Part shown: in pieces, positions 17,923 to 27,762 of the stretch
Position numbering within the stretch: the first letter of the stretch is position 1
Layout: the number at the start of each line of letters is the position of its first letter
Assembly (NCBI RefSeq): GCF_017255295.1
Contig: NZ_JAFKDE010000007.1
Span: forward strand, 282,906 to 346,905
Origin: Nitratireductor aquimarinus
GTDB taxonomy: Bacteria; Pseudomonadota; Alphaproteobacteria; Rhizobiales; Rhizobiaceae
Length of the DNA stretch: 64,000 bases
Direction of reading: 5' to 3'
Notes under the pieces: model-generated
Seen by the model: only the letters and a program-made list of their open reading frames with translations
Database searches by the model: none
What the model was told of the DNA's origin: nothing
Translations under genes and position numbers: made by a program

Positions 17923-19227
17923 TTAGCGGCCCAGCCCGTCGCGCAACCGCGCCCAGGCAACGGCCGCCGCGACCGCGTAGCGGCGCATGAAGTAGAAGGG
18001 GATGGGCTTTACCTTCGTCACGGGGAAATCAAGCTCCGCCTCCGGCACGCCGCGCGCGGCGTCCGCGATCACCTTGCCCAGCGCCGTAGCCATGGCCACA
18101 CCGCGCCCATTGAAGCCGCAGGCCGCCCAGACATTGTCGTCCATGCGCAGAAGCTGCGGGTAATGGCTCACGGTCATGGCGACATAGCCACCCCAGTGAT
18201 GCACCCAGCGCGCCTCCGCCAGCTGGGGGTAGAGCCTGACGCTCGCCTTGCGCAGCACCTCGAACTGATGCTCCGTTCCGCCCTGCGAATAGTCGCCGCG
18301 TCCGCCCATCACGAAGCAGTCGCCCGGACCTTTGCGGAAATAATGAAGGAGCCGCCGCGTGTCGGAAGCCGAATGCCCCTGCGGGAAGATCGAACCGGCG
18401 ATTTCCGCCGGCAGCGGCTCTGTCGCCACCTGGATGGAGCGGATCGGCACCACCGTCCGGCCAATCGCGCCGGAAAACCCATCGGCATAGCCATTGGTGC
18501 AGACGAGAATTTTGCCGGCGCGCACCTGCCCCTTTGCGGTGTGAATGCGCACACCGCCACCTTCATGCTCCCAGCGCTCCGCGCGGCTGTGACCGTGGAT
18601 GCGTGCACCGGCGCGCGCCGCAGCCTCTGCAAGACCAAGCGCATAATTCAGCGGGTGCAGATTGCCGCCGCGCTGATCCAGCATACCGCCAAGATAGGCG
18701 TCGGTTCCAAGAAGTGCGGCGGTTTCCTCACGGTCGAGCATGCGCATGGCGGCATCGCGCCGCCGCCACTGGTCGAAGCGCTTGCGCACGGTGGTGCGTG
18801 CTGCCTCGCTGTGGATCGGCTGGATCCAGCCGGCGCGCGATGCACCGCAATCAATGCCCAGACGCTCGATCAGGTCGAAGACGAAATATCCTGCATTGCC
18901 AGACAGCCGCACCATGCGCCCGCCGAGTTCGGAACCGAAGCGCCGCTCGATCTCATCGGGGTCTTCCTTGAGGCCCGGAACAACCTGTCCGCCATTGCGG
19001 CCCGATGCGCCCCAACCAGGCGTCTCGGCCTCCAGAAGACAGACGCTCACCCCCGCCTCCGCCAGATGGAGCGCTGCGGAAAGCCCGGCAAACCCGCCGC
19101 CGATCACAGCCACATCGCATTCCTGCTCGCCGACAAGCGCCGGATAGTCTTGCGACGGATTTGCCGTCGCATTCCAGAGCGAGCGTGAAATGAAACCCTG
19201 TTCGTTGGCGATCACGGCTTCGGTCAT
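17923..19227 (-). CDS. FAD-dependent amine/amino-acid oxidoreductase (DAO family, PuuB-like)
   Basis: A 434-residue flavoprotein with the Rossmann motif VIGGGFAGLSAALHLAEAG starting at residue 41 and the GWGASGRNGGQ segment typical of gamma-glutamylputrescine oxidase and related deaminating oxidases. The later GFNGRGVAMATALGK segment closes the FAD site. It is followed (leftward) by the tRNA and preceded by a cupin-type regulator on the same strand, with an ABC importer divergent. Together these suggest catabolism of an imported amine or amino acid. The substrate is inferred only from context. Confidence 0.88.
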   Translation of the reverse strand: MTEAVIANEQGFISRSLWNATANPSQDYPALVGEQECDVAVIGGGFAGLSAALHLAEAGVSVCLLEAETPGWGASGRNGGQVVPGLKEDPDEIERRFGSELGGRMVRLSGNAGYFVFDLIERLGIDCGASRAGWIQPIHSEAARTTVRKRFDQWRRRDAAMRMLDREETAALLGTDAYLGGMLDQRGGNLHPLNYALGLAEAAARAGARIHGHSRAERWEHEGGGVRIHTAKGQVRAGKILVCTNGYADGFSGAIGRTVVPIRSIQVATEPLPAEIAGSIFPQGHSASDTRRLLHYFRKGPGDCFVMGGRGDYSQGGTEHQFEVLRKASVRLYPQLAEARWVHHWGGYVAMTVSHYPQLLRMDDNVWAACGFNGRGVAMATALGKVIADAARGVPEAELDFPVTKVKPIPFYFMRRYAVAAAVAWARLRDGLGR

Positions 19228-19328
19228 GAACTTCCCCTCCTCAACCTTTCCGCAGCATCTCGCGAAAACCGCCGCTGCATCATTAATCTGGATTACCCAT
19301 GTGCATCCGGACGGACGCCTGGCGATCC

Positions 19329-19390
19329 AGAGCGTGTTTGCGCAATTCCGGACGGAAAACCGGTTTCCACTTTTCCTGGAATTGCTCTAG
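19329..19390. repeat. Dispersed palindromic repeat, family A copy 3
   Basis: From CAGAGCGTGTTTGCGCAATTC through GGACGGAAAACCGGTTTCC to GGAATTGCTCTAG, with GCAATTCCGGA pairing with TCCTGGAATTGC across the core. The terminal CTAG supplies the stop codon (TAG, 19387-19389 on the minus strand) of the XRE-cupin gene. It differs from copies 1 and 2 by CCGGTTTCC in place of CCGGTTCCC. Confidence 0.78.
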
Positions 19391-20043
19391 TAAACCGCTG
19401 GCGTGACGATCCAGAACGCTTCGGTTTCCTCCTGCCCCTCACACCAGAACCGGATCAATGCGCTTGCCGGAAAGGCGAAGCTGTCGCCCGGCTTCAGAAG
19501 CACGGTGCGGCCGTCAATCTCCAGTCCCAGCGTTCCGTTCAGCACCGTTCCGCATTTGGCGCCCGTCTCGTGGCAATAGGGCGTGTCCCCCGTCGAGCCT
19601 CCCGGCTGGATGATCAGCCGCATCATCTGGATGCCGGTGATGTCGTCCGGCGTCATCAATTCCTTGCGCATGCCCTTTGCGCCAAGATCAAGCACACGGC
19701 GCTGGTGCGCGCGCACGACATACCGCTCCTGCGGATTGCCACCCGGATCGAACAGCCAGCTGACGGGCATTTCGAGCGCATTGCAGATCGCGCTCAGGGA
19801 ATGCACCGAGGGCATGGTGAGGCCGCGCTCGATCTGGCTGAGAAGCCCGATGGAGACATCGGCGCGTCCGGCAACGACCTGCAGGGAGAGACCACGCACC
19901 TTGCGCCTTTGCCGCAAACGAGCGCCGATCGCATCGCTGCTCCATTCGGTCGTTTCCGCTCCGCCCACGGGCTTCTCCCCTGTTTGCTTATCGTCTGAAA
20001 CTCTCGACTGAGCCGCCGCGCGATCTCCGACTTTATCGATCAT
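19387..20043 (-). CDS. XRE-cupin transcriptional regulator (PuuR-like)
   Basis: A 218-residue regulator: an N-terminal helix-turn-helix (about 35-95, LRQRRKVRGLSLQVVAGRAD then SIGLLSQIERGLTMPSVHSL) and a C-terminal cupin (about 140-215, TGAKCGTVLNGTLGLEI) that probably senses the small substrate. PuuR-type repressors control putrescine and amino-acid catabolism. ATG 20043 follows a GGAGG by 12 bases; an upstream TTG at 20070 is an alternative. It sits between the oxidase it likely controls and the divergent importer operon (starting at 20161). The stop codon is contributed by a family A repeat. Confidence 0.87.
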   Translation of the reverse strand: MIDKVGDRAAAQSRVSDDKQTGEKPVGGAETTEWSSDAIGARLRQRRKVRGLSLQVVAGRADVSIGLLSQIERGLTMPSVHSLSAICNALEMPVSWLFDPGGNPQERYVVRAHQRRVLDLGAKGMRKELMTPDDITGIQMMRLIIQPGGSTGDTPYCHETGAKCGTVLNGTLGLEIDGRTVLLKPGDSFAFPASALIRFWCEGQEETEAFWIVTPAVY

Positions 20044-20160
20044 GCCGTTGACAAGCCTCCGTTTCTTCAAGCATCATGAAATAATGATCCAAAAATTTCA
20101 ATCCGAGAGTAAAAAAATAACGACTGCCCTCGGATTGGCGCTTCAGGAGAGGAGAGTAGC

Positions 20161-20943
20161 ATGAGCTTGAATGGCTTTTTCACCAACCGTCGCGGCCTTA
20201 TCGGTCTGGGCGCGGCCGCCCTTATCGCGGCATCGGCAGCATGGACGCCGGCCAGCGCAGAAACCCCGACCTACAAGGTGGGCTCGACCCCGACGGGCGT
20301 TCCCTTCACCTTTCTCGACGTGAAATCCAACAAGATCTCGGGCGTGATGGTCGACATCATCACCGCCATCGGTGAGGAGGAAGGTTTCACGCCGGATGTG
20401 AAGGCAACCCAGTGGTCGGCGCTGATCCCGTCGCTGACCAGCGACAAGATCGACATCATCGCCGCCGCGATGTACGCGACCGAGGAACGCGCCAAGGTCG
20501 TCGATTTCACCGACACGGTCTATTCCTACGGCGAGGGCCTGTTCGTCTCCAAGGATGACGAAACCGAATACAAGACCCCGCAGGATCTTGAAGGCAAGAC
20601 GGTCGGCGTGCAGGTCGGCACCGCCTATATCGAGCCGATGAAGGCGCTGGGCGTTTTCAAGGAAGTGAAGATCTACGACAGCATCCCCGACATCATGCGC
20701 GACGTGCAGCTCGGCCGCATCGATGCGGGCTTCGGCGACCGGCCCATCGTCGCCTACCAGCTCTCGCAGGGGGCTGCGAATGTGCGGCTGGTGAAGAGCT
20801 ACGACTCCACCATCACCGGCGATGTGGCGATGTCGGTGAAACCGGGCAATGACGAACTGCGCGCCTCGCTCAATGAGGGGCTCAAGAAGATCAAGGCTTC
20901 GGGCAAGCTCGACGAGATCCTCACCAAATGGGGCCTGAACTGA
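20161..20943 (+). CDS. Amino-acid ABC transporter substrate-binding protein
   Basis: A 260-residue family 3 solute-binding protein. The N-terminus (FTNRRGLIGLGAAALIAASA) carries twin arginines before the hydrophobic stretch, so Tat export is possible, with cleavage near PASA. The mature part contains VGSTPTGVPFTFLD and DLEGKTVGVQVGTAYIEPM, typical of amino-acid or opine binders. First gene of an SBP-permease-ATPase operon, with AGGAGAGGAG just upstream. Its divergent XRE-cupin neighbour is the likely regulator. Confidence 0.92.
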   Translation: MSLNGFFTNRRGLIGLGAAALIAASAAWTPASAETPTYKVGSTPTGVPFTFLDVKSNKISGVMVDIITAIGEEEGFTPDVKATQWSALIPSLTSDKIDIIAAAMYATEERAKVVDFTDTVYSYGEGLFVSKDDETEYKTPQDLEGKTVGVQVGTAYIEPMKALGVFKEVKIYDSIPDIMRDVQLGRIDAGFGDRPIVAYQLSQGAANVRLVKSYDSTITGDVAMSVKPGNDELRASLNEGLKKIKASGKLDEILTKWGLN

Positions 20944-21023
20944 TTTCAGGGCAATTGATCTGAACGGCGCGGGAGCCCGTCTCCCGCGCCATCCGTTTCT
21001 TCGAACATTACGCAGGAAATACC

Positions 21024-21677
21024 ATGTCCGAGGCTCTCTCACGTGCCGCTGACTATCTGCCAGTCCTGATGGAAGGTGTCTGGGTCACCATTGCGGTCAC
21101 CGTTCTGTCCCTGCTCGTCAGCACGGTTCTGGGGCTCTTCTGGGCCATTCTGGGCTGGACCAAGGTGCGCGCATTCCAGATGATCAGCCGGACCTTCATC
21201 ACGGTCATTCGCGGCATTCCGATCATCGTCCAGCTTTTCTACATCTATTTCGTGATGCCCGATATCGGCATCAACCTGACGGCCTTTCAGGCCGGTGTGA
21301 TCGGCATGGGCATCGCCTATTCCGCCTATCAGGCAGAGAATTTCCGGGCCGGCATCGAGGCTATCGACCGGGGGCAGATCGAGGCCGCCCAGTCCATCGG
21401 TATGAGCGACAATCTGATCATGCGCCGCGTGATCCTTCCGCAGGCCTTCCGCATCGCCCTGCCGCCCTATGGCAACACGATGATCATGATGCTGAAGGAC
21501 AGCTCGCTGGTGTCGACGATCACCGTGGCCGAACTGACCCGCCAGGGCCAGCTCATCGCCTCGTCCACCTTCGACAACATGACTGTCTTTACGCTGGTTG
21601 CGCTCATGTATCTGGTGATGGCGCTGCCCCTCACCTACCTCGCCCGCCAGCTTGAGAAGAGGTACAAAAACGCATGA
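21024..21677 (+). CDS. Amino-acid ABC transporter permease
   Basis: A 217-residue HisM-type permease with five hydrophobic segments, the [20 protein letters not shown] motif and an intact EAA loop ([22 protein letters not shown] region). A GCAGGAAATACC ribosome-binding stretch precedes the ATG. It overlaps the ATPase gene by four bases. Only a single permease gene is present in the operon. Confidence 0.92.
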   Translation: MSEALSRAADYLPVLMEGVWVTIAVTVLSLLVSTVLGLFWAILGWTKVRAFQMISRTFITVIRGIPIIVQLFYIYFVMPDIGINLTAFQAGVIGMGIAYSAYQAENFRAGIEAIDRGQIEAAQSIGMSDNLIMRRVILPQAFRIALPPYGNTMIMMLKDSSLVSTITVAELTRQGQLIASSTFDNMTVFTLVALMYLVMALPLTYLARQLEKRYKNA

Positions 21678-22408
21678 TTGAGGTCAGGGACATCCACAAG
21701 AGCTACGGCCCGGTCGAGGTCATCCGCGGCATCAGCTTCGATGTCGAGCCGGGTGAAGTCGTCTGCATCATCGGTCCGTCGGGTTCTGGCAAATCCACCA
21801 TCCTGCGCTGCCTCAACGGGCTGGAGACCTACCAGAAAGGCGAAATCCGGATCGACGGGCAACGCGTCGACCCCGAGGACAAATCCATCAAGGCGATCCG
21901 CCAGCGGGTCTCCATGGTGTTTCAGCGCTTCAATCTCTTCCCCCACCGCACGGCCATCGAGAACGTGATGGAAGGGCCGGTCTACGTGAAGGGCATGTCC
22001 CGCGCGGAAGCCCGCGAGATGGCCGCCGGCTATCTGAAGAAGGTCGGCCTCGAAGACAAGATGGAGAGCTATCCCGGCAATCTTTCGGGCGGACAGCAGC
22101 AGCGCGTGGCCATTGCCCGGGCGCTCGCCATGCAGCCCGAGGCGATCCTGTTCGATGAACCGACATCGGCGCTCGACCCCGAACTGGTGGGCGACGTGCT
22201 CAGCGTGATGCGCCAGGTGGCCGAGGAAGGCATGACGATGGTTGTCGTCACCCATGAGATGGGCTTCGCCCGCGAGGTGGCGGACCGGGTGCTGTTCCTC
22301 GAGGGCGGCGTGATCGTCGAACAGGGCTCTGCGGAAGAGGTGCTGCGCAATCCGCAGGAGCCGCGCACCCAGAGCTTCCTCAAGCGGGTGCTCAATCCGC
22401 TGATCTGA
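21674..22408 (+). CDS. Amino-acid ABC transporter ATPase
   Basis: A 244-residue GlnQ-class ATPase with Walker [10 protein letters not shown], signature LSGGQQQR, Walker [14 protein letters not shown] and the switch region [13 protein letters not shown]. It completes the second amino-acid importer of the window. The Q-loop is [10 protein letters not shown] hairpin 16 bases after the stop ends the operon. Confidence 0.93.
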   Translation: MIEVRDIHKSYGPVEVIRGISFDVEPGEVVCIIGPSGSGKSTILRCLNGLETYQKGEIRIDGQRVDPEDKSIKAIRQRVSMVFQRFNLFPHRTAIENVMEGPVYVKGMSRAEAREMAAGYLKKVGLEDKMESYPGNLSGGQQQRVAIARALAMQPEAILFDEPTSALDPELVGDVLSVMRQVAEEGMTMVVVTHEMGFAREVADRVLFLEGGVIVEQGSAEEVLRNPQEPRTQSFLKRVLNPLI

Positions 22409-22423
22409 CGACAGCTATCCTGA

Positions 22424-22451
22424 GCGGATGGGAGACATTTTTCCCATCCGC
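22424..22451 (+). terminator. Hairpin terminator after the importer operon
   Basis: GCGGATGGGA (22424-22433) pairs with TCCCATCCGC (22442-22451), with the loop GACATTTT. It lies immediately after the ATPase stop codon and ahead of the DUF4139 gene. Confidence 0.65.
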
Positions 22452-22535
22452 GCCACGATCCGATCCATTTGCGTTGCTATCGAGATCTCGTTTTGAGACC
22501 TTCCCTGACAAAATCAGGCAGCGTGGAGACGGACC

Positions 22536-24551
22536 GTGACATCGAAGAAACCCCAGAATGTGACCCGCGAGATCGCACGCGCCGCCCTGTTCGGCGCGTG
22601 TTTCGCCTTTGCATCAGCCGCTCAGCCGGCCTTTGCCGAGGTGGCTGACAGCGGGCGAATCGAAGCGATCACGCTCTCCTCCGGCGGTCTGGCCGAGATC
22701 CGGCGCACAGCCCGGATTGATGGCAACGGCACGCTGCGCATCGAAATCCCGCTCGACCAGGTGGACGATTTTCTGAAAAGTCTCGTGGTCCGTGACCCGT
22801 CGGGCACAATCGATGCGGTGACGCTGGACGGTCTCTCCCCCGTCGAGGAAACATTCCGTCGCCTGCCCTTCAACGCAAGCGAAATGGGCTCCGTGCCGGC
22901 GCTGGCAGCCGCGCTTCAGGGCGTTGCCGTGCGCGCCACATCCGGCGGGCGCACGGTGGAAGGCATGATCCTGGGCGTCGACACGCAACAGGCCGGCAGC
23001 GAAACAGCACCACGCACCGAGCGCGTTCTCTCTGTCATGACCGAAGCCGGTACGGTGGAGATGCTGAAGCTTGGCACAGACACCGAGCTCGACATTCGCG
23101 ACGAGGCGATGCGCGAGAAGCTGCGCCAGGCCGCAAAGGTGAGCGGGCGCGGCCGCACCGACACGATCCGCTCCGTGGCAATCGACCTGACAGGAACCGG
23201 TGCGCGCGACATCACGCTTTCCTATGTGGTGCCCGCACCGGTCTGGAAATCCGCCTATCGGCTTGTTTCAGGCGAAGGTGAAAGGGCGCGCCTGCAGGCC
23301 TGGGCGGTTATCGAAAACGCCACTGGCGAGGACTGGAGAGGCATCGGCCTGACACTCTCGTCCGGCGCACCCGTGACGCTCGCGCAGCGCCTGCACCAGC
23401 GTTACTGGAACGAGCGACCGGAGATCCCCGTCGCCGTGGGCAACGCCGCGCCACCCCGTCCGGACGACAGCAGCGCCATCGAAATGTCCGAGATGGACGC
23501 AATGCCGCTGCGCAAGCGCGCCTTTGGCGCAGCACCCGCGCCGGCCATGATGGCCGACATGGCAATGCCCATGCCTTCGGAACCGACCGACCGCAGCCTG
23601 CCGCGCGAGGGCGAAACCAGCGCCACCTATCGCCTGCCGAACGCCATCGATCTTGCCGCGGGGAAAAGCCTCTCCGTGCCCTTCGTGGATGCGGAAATCC
23701 GCGCTGAGCGCGTCTCGCTCTTCCAGCCGGAGGGCCGCAGCATCCACCCCGTTGCAGCCGTGTTCCTGAGCAACGATACGGAAGCGAGCCTGCCGCCCGG
23801 CATTGTCACCGTCTACGACACGGCGAGCGGCTATGTGGGCGATGCGCAGCTCACGGGCATTCCTGCCGGTGAAAGCCGCATGGCGAGCTTTGCCAGCGAC
23901 CGCAAGGTCGAGATCGCAACGGAGACCAATCCGGACGAACGCGTGAGCGAGGTCTCCATCGTCGATGGCACGCTGCACACGACCACCGTATCGCGGATCA
24001 CCACCAGCTATGCGATCAAGGGCGCACCGGACGCGCCGCGCACGATCCTGATCGAGCATCCGCGCCGCGACGGCTGGAAGATGGCCTCGACCGCCCTCGA
24101 CAGCGCCACGCCGTCGCATTATCGCCTGCGCGCCAAGGTGGACGCCGGCGGCAAGGCCAGCGTGAAAGCCGTGATGGAACGCAGCCGCACGGAGAGTTTT
24201 GCCCTGTTCGACGCCAGCGCAGACGCCGTCTATGTCTGGGCGGGAACGGCAGCCGACACGACGACGACAGAGCGGCTGAGAACGCTTGCAGCCATGAAGC
24301 GCGAGGCAGCAACGGCGGAGCGCAAGGTGGAGAACATCCAGCGCGAGCTGGAGCGCACGACCGGCGACCAGGCCCGCATCCGCGACAATCTCGGCTCGGT
24401 CCCCGGAGAAAGCGCGCTCGGCCAGCGCTACATGCGCATGCTGGAAGAGCAGGAAAACCGTATCGCCGGACTTTCCGACAGGAGAAGCGACGCGGAAGCA
24501 GAGCTCCAGCGCCTTGAAAAAGACATGCGGGATTTCATCGCCAAGCTTTAG
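22536..24551 (+). CDS. DUF4139 domain-containing exported protein
   Basis: A 671-residue protein with an N-terminal signal-like segment (about 13-35, ending AAQPAFA), a long beta-rich DUF4139 region (about 200-560), and a C-terminal coiled coil (about 590-671) rich in heptads such as ERKVENIQRELERTTGDQ. A Met/Pro-rich linker (APAPAMMADMAMPMPSEP) lies near 335-352. The family has no established function in bacteria; some are called mucoidy-inhibitor-like. The start is GTG 22536, the first that gives the signal sequence. It appears monocistronic. Confidence 0.78.
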   Translation: MTSKKPQNVTREIARAALFGACFAFASAAQPAFAEVADSGRIEAITLSSGGLAEIRRTARIDGNGTLRIEIPLDQVDDFLKSLVVRDPSGTIDAVTLDGLSPVEETFRRLPFNASEMGSVPALAAALQGVAVRATSGGRTVEGMILGVDTQQAGSETAPRTERVLSVMTEAGTVEMLKLGTDTELDIRDEAMREKLRQAAKVSGRGRTDTIRSVAIDLTGTGARDITLSYVVPAPVWKSAYRLVSGEGERARLQAWAVIENATGEDWRGIGLTLSSGAPVTLAQRLHQRYWNERPEIPVAVGNAAPPRPDDSSAIEMSEMDAMPLRKRAFGAAPAPAMMADMAMPMPSEPTDRSLPREGETSATYRLPNAIDLAAGKSLSVPFVDAEIRAERVSLFQPEGRSIHPVAAVFLSNDTEASLPPGIVTVYDTASGYVGDAQLTGIPAGESRMASFASDRKVEIATETNPDERVSEVSIVDGTLHTTTVSRITTSYAIKGAPDAPRTILIEHPRRDGWKMASTALDSATPSHYRLRAKVDAGGKASVKAVMERSRTESFALFDASADAVYVWAGTAADTTTTERLRTLAAMKREAATAERKVENIQRELERTTGDQARIRDNLGSVPGESALGQRYMRMLEEQENRIAGLSDRRSDAEAELQRLEKDMRDFIAKL

Positions 24552-24598
24552 AGCACCTTAGGGTCAGGGCCTGGGATGAGGGGCCGTGCAGGATCGCG

Positions 24599-25075
24599 CT
24601 ATTTGCGATCCACCGCCCCGACATCCAGCAGCGGCGCGGCATCCAGCGCGCCGGCGTTGAGCATTGCGCCGACCCGTTCCAGCGCGGCAACGATCATGCC
24701 CTGCTCCCAGTCGGGCAGGGCCTGAAACTGCTCGGAAAAAGTCTTCTGGAGCGGGTCGGGCGCGGCTGAAAGAAGAGCCTTGCCCTCCTCCGTCGGCGCA
24801 ACCCAAACGACGCGCTTGTCGCGCTCGCTGCGCGTGCGCGTCACCAGCTTGCGGGCCTCCAGCTTGTCCACCAGCGATGTCGCGGTGGCCTGCCCGACAC
24901 CGGCCTTGCCGGCAATGTCCTTGGGCGTGGCGCGACCGGCGGCCACGACGATTTCAAGAACGATGAGCTGCGGCGTGGTCAGCCCCGTGGCGCGCGCCAG
25001 CGTGCGCGCATTCAGCTCGGTTGCGCGCAGGATGCGCCGCAGCGCGATCAGGCTTGTTTCCGTACGGTCTTCCAT
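24599..25075 (-). CDS. ectR: MarR-family regulator of the ectoine operon (EctR-like)
   Basis: A 158-residue winged-helix MarR protein. The recognition region is RATPKDIAGKAGVGQATATSLVDKLEARKLVTRTRSERDKR. It is divergent from ectA with a 222-bp shared control region, exactly where the osmosensitive repressor EctR is found in many ect clusters. I start at ATG 25075 (MEDRTETSLIAL); the longer frame to 25207 adds 44 residues with no similarity and runs through the promoter region. EctR identity rests on family plus position. Confidence 0.88.
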   Translation of the reverse strand: MEDRTETSLIALRRILRATELNARTLARATGLTTPQLIVLEIVVAAGRATPKDIAGKAGVGQATATSLVDKLEARKLVTRTRSERDKRVVWVAPTEEGKALLSAAPDPLQKTFSEQFQALPDWEQGMIVAALERVGAMLNAGALDAAPLLDVGAVDRK

Positions 25076-25184
25076 GCCGCCATTCCCCAAAAAACGCGGT
25101 GGCCACTCGGCGATTCTCTGTCGCCCTCCCCATCGGCACATGGATAGCAGAGAAAATATAATTTGATTAGCGAATAAAACTTCG

Positions 25185-25217
25185 CTGCAAATTCCCATGT
25201 AATTCAATTATTTGCAG
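25185..25217. promoter_or_regulatory. Candidate EctR operator (inverted repeats)
   Basis: CTGCAAAT (25185-25192) and ATTTGCAG (25210-25217) are perfect inverted repeats, and TAATTCAATTA (25200-25210) is a second, nested palindrome. They lie in the AT-rich shared region between ectR and ectA, 81 bases before the ectA start. AT-rich pseudopalindromes are typical MarR-family operators. Which palindrome is bound is not known. Confidence 0.45.
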
Positions 25218-25297
25218 ATTACACGGAACCATTTTTGATTCCGGCGGTTGAAATATCCTTCGATAGTCATAATATCCGGCGCGCTATGAGGAGACCA

Positions 25298-25900
25298 ATG
25301 GCCATCACTGACATCAAGCTTGTACGCAAGCGATCGCCCGAAATTGTCTATCGTCCGCCTGCCAAGGAAGACGGCGCGGATGTGTGGCGGCTCATCCAGT
25401 CCTGCGAGCCGCTCGACGAGAATTCCCTCTACTGCAACCTTTTGCAGTGCGACCATTTCGGCGACACATGCATCGCCGCCGAAAGAACCAGCGACGGAGC
25501 GCTGGTTGGCTGGGTATCCGGCTATCTGCTGCCTGACGAAGACAACACTCTGTTCGTCTGGCAGGTCGCCGTGGACCAGAGCGTCCAGGGTCAGGGCGTC
25601 GGCAAGAAGCTGCTCGCCGCGCTGCTCCAGCGCGATGCCTGCGAGAATGTGCGGGCGCTGAAAACCACGATCACCTCCGACAACAAGGCGAGCTGGGGAC
25701 TTTTCAACTCGCTTGCGCGTTCCCGGGGCGGCGAACTCAGCCATGAGCCCTACTTCCGCAAGGATGCGCATTTCGACGGCAAACACGCCACCGAACATAT
25801 GGTGACGATTGCATTCGCAGACGACGCGTCTGCGGGCATGCGCGGAAACTGGGTTTCCCTGCGCAACGCCGACGAGGCCCGGAGCGACGATGCCGCCTGA
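25298..25900 (+). CDS. ectA: L-2,4-diaminobutyrate acetyltransferase
   Basis: EctA acetylates L-2,4-diaminobutyrate at the gamma-amino group, the second step of ectoine synthesis. The 200-residue GNAT protein has the acetyl-CoA pocket AVDQSVQGQGVGKKLLAAL and the family-specific SCEPLDENSLYCNLLQCDHF. ATG 25298 follows GAGGAG by five bases; a frame opening at 25235 has no such signal. It begins the ectABCD-ask operon. Confidence 0.96.
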   Translation: MAITDIKLVRKRSPEIVYRPPAKEDGADVWRLIQSCEPLDENSLYCNLLQCDHFGDTCIAAERTSDGALVGWVSGYLLPDEDNTLFVWQVAVDQSVQGQGVGKKLLAALLQRDACENVRALKTTITSDNKASWGLFNSLARSRGGELSHEPYFRKDAHFDGKHATEHMVTIAFADDASAGMRGNWVSLRNADEARSDDAA

Positions 25901-25978
25901 TGGCGGCATCACAATCTGCCTCCCCCGATTCGCCCCTTGCTAATTCGCACGACCGAACAAAAATCCGAAGGAAAACAG

Positions 25979-27268
25979 ATGACGACCGTTACGACGGACG
26001 ACAAGCAGATTTTCACGCGACGCGAATCCGAAGCGCGCAGCTATTGCCGCAGCTTCCCCAGCGTGTTCGCCAAGGCCCAGGGCGCGACCCTGACCGACGC
26101 CGAAGGGCGCGACTATATCGATTTTCTGGCCGGCTGTTCGACCCTGAACTACGGCCACAACGACCCGGACATGAAGGCCGCGCTGATCGAGCATATCGAG
26201 CGCGACGGCGTGACCCACGGGCTCGACATGCACACCGACGCCAAGGCCGACTTCCTGAAGGCCTTCGAGCGCATCATCCTGCGTCCGCGCGACATGGACC
26301 ACCGCGTCATGTTCACCGGCCCGACGGGCGCAAACGCCATTGAGGCGGCGCTGAAGATCGCCCGCAAGGCGACCGGTCGCCAGAACGTGATCTCTTTCAC
26401 CAACGGCTTCCATGGCGTCACGCTCGGCGCGCTGGCAGCAACCGGCAATGGCTACCATCGCGGTGGTGCCGGCGTGCCGCTGAACCACGTCACGCGCATC
26501 CCCTATGATGGCGCGATGGGCGGCGACATCGACACGGCGGATCTTCTGAACCGCATGCTCTCGGAGCCCTCCAGCGGCGTCGACAAGCCGGCGGCCATCA
26601 TGTTCGAGACCGTGCAGGGCGAAGGCGGGCTGAACGCCGCGTCGCGCGAATGGGTGCGTCGCGTCAGCGAGATCGCCAGGGCGCATGGCGCGCTGCTCAT
26701 CATCGATGACATTCAGGCGGGCTGCGGCCGCACCGGCCACTTCTTCTCCTTCGAGGAGATGGGCATCTCGCCGGACATCGTCACCATGGCGAAGTCGCTG
26801 TCGGGTTATGGCCTGCCCTTCGCAGCGCTGCTCGTGAAGCCGAAATACGACGTGTTCGGCCCGGCCGAGCACAACGGCACGTTCCGCGGCAACAACCACG
26901 CCTTCGTCACCGCGCGCGTTGCGCTGGAGAAGTTCTGGGCAGACGACGCGTTCCGCGCCACCATCGCCGAGCGCAGCGCCTATCTGGAAAAGCGCCTCAA
27001 CGAGATCGCAGCGCTCCTGCCGGACGCCCGCGTGAAGGGCCGCGGCATGATGATGGGCGTCGATGTGGGCTCGGGCGAAACGGCAAGCGACATCTGCAAG
27101 CGCTGTTTCCGTGACGGCCTCATCATCGAGACCTCCGGCGCCTATGACGAGGTCGTGAAGATCCTCTGCCCGCTCACCATCGAGCAGGACACATTTGCGC
27201 GCGGACTGGACATCCTCCAGTCTGCCGTCGCTGAGACAACTCAGAATACGAAAATTGCAGCGGAGTAA
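25979..27268 (+). CDS. ectB: Diaminobutyrate-2-oxoglutarate transaminase
   Basis: EctB makes L-2,4-diaminobutyrate from aspartate semialdehyde and glutamate, the first committed ectoine step. The 429-residue class III aminotransferase carries [20 protein letters not shown], the cofactor aspartate in [15 protein letters not shown] and the PLP lysine in [13 protein letters not shown]. Start ATG 25979 follows GAAGGAAAAC. It lies 78 bases after ectA and five before ectC. Confidence 0.97.
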   Translation: MTTVTTDDKQIFTRRESEARSYCRSFPSVFAKAQGATLTDAEGRDYIDFLAGCSTLNYGHNDPDMKAALIEHIERDGVTHGLDMHTDAKADFLKAFERIILRPRDMDHRVMFTGPTGANAIEAALKIARKATGRQNVISFTNGFHGVTLGALAATGNGYHRGGAGVPLNHVTRIPYDGAMGGDIDTADLLNRMLSEPSSGVDKPAAIMFETVQGEGGLNAASREWVRRVSEIARAHGALLIIDDIQAGCGRTGHFFSFEEMGISPDIVTMAKSLSGYGLPFAALLVKPKYDVFGPAEHNGTFRGNNHAFVTARVALEKFWADDAFRATIAERSAYLEKRLNEIAALLPDARVKGRGMMMGVDVGSGETASDICKRCFRDGLIIETSGAYDEVVKILCPLTIEQDTFARGLDILQSAVAETTQNTKIAAE

Positions 27269-27273
27269 CGAAC

Positions 27274-27666
27274 ATGATCGTGCGCGACCTTAACGAAGCG
27301 AAGAACACCGAACGTCACGTCCATTCGGAAGGCTGGGACAGTGTCCGCCTTCTCCTGAAGTCGGATGAGATGGGTTTCTCCTTCCACATCACGACCATCC
27401 ATGCCGGCGCAGACCTGACCATGCATTACAAGAACCACCTTGAGTGCGTCTATTGCGTCGACGGCACCGGTTCGATCAAGGATCTGGCCACCGGCGAAAC
27501 GCACCAGATCAAGCCCGGCGTCATGTATGCACTCGACAAGCACGACAAGCACATTCTGCGCGCCGACGCCGACAAGCCGATGATCATGGCCTGCGTCTTC
27601 AATCCGCCGGTCACCGGCAATGAAGTGCACCAGGCTGACGGCTCTTACGCGCTGGAGGACGCCTGA
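27274..27666 (+). CDS. ectC: Ectoine synthase
   Basis: EctC cyclises N-gamma-acetyl-diaminobutyrate to ectoine. The 130-residue cupin starts [20 protein letters not shown] and contains the metal-site region [19 protein letters not shown], then [14 protein letters not shown]. Length and sequence are standard. It begins five bases after ectB, so translation is probably coupled. A very strong hairpin follows before ectD. Confidence 0.97.
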   Translation: MIVRDLNEAKNTERHVHSEGWDSVRLLLKSDEMGFSFHITTIHAGADLTMHYKNHLECVYCVDGTGSIKDLATGETHQIKPGVMYALDKHDKHILRADADKPMIMACVFNPPVTGNEVHQADGSYALEDA

Positions 27667-27678
27667 TCCAATACGGAC

Positions 27679-27713
27679 GAAGCGCCGCGCCCGCTCATGA
27701 GGCGCGGCGCTTC
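27679..27713 (+). terminator. Strong intra-operon hairpin between ectC and ectD
   Basis: GAAGCGCCGCGCC (27679-27691) pairs perfectly with GGCGCGGCGCTTC (27701-27713), with a nine-base loop. There is no T-run, so it is more likely an attenuator or an mRNA-processing/stability element than a full stop. It could make ectD-ask expression lower than ectABC. Confidence 0.6.
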
Positions 27714-27762
27714 GGACGCTGCATCCGCCGGCGAAAACCCTGAAAACAGAAGGAGACCGACC

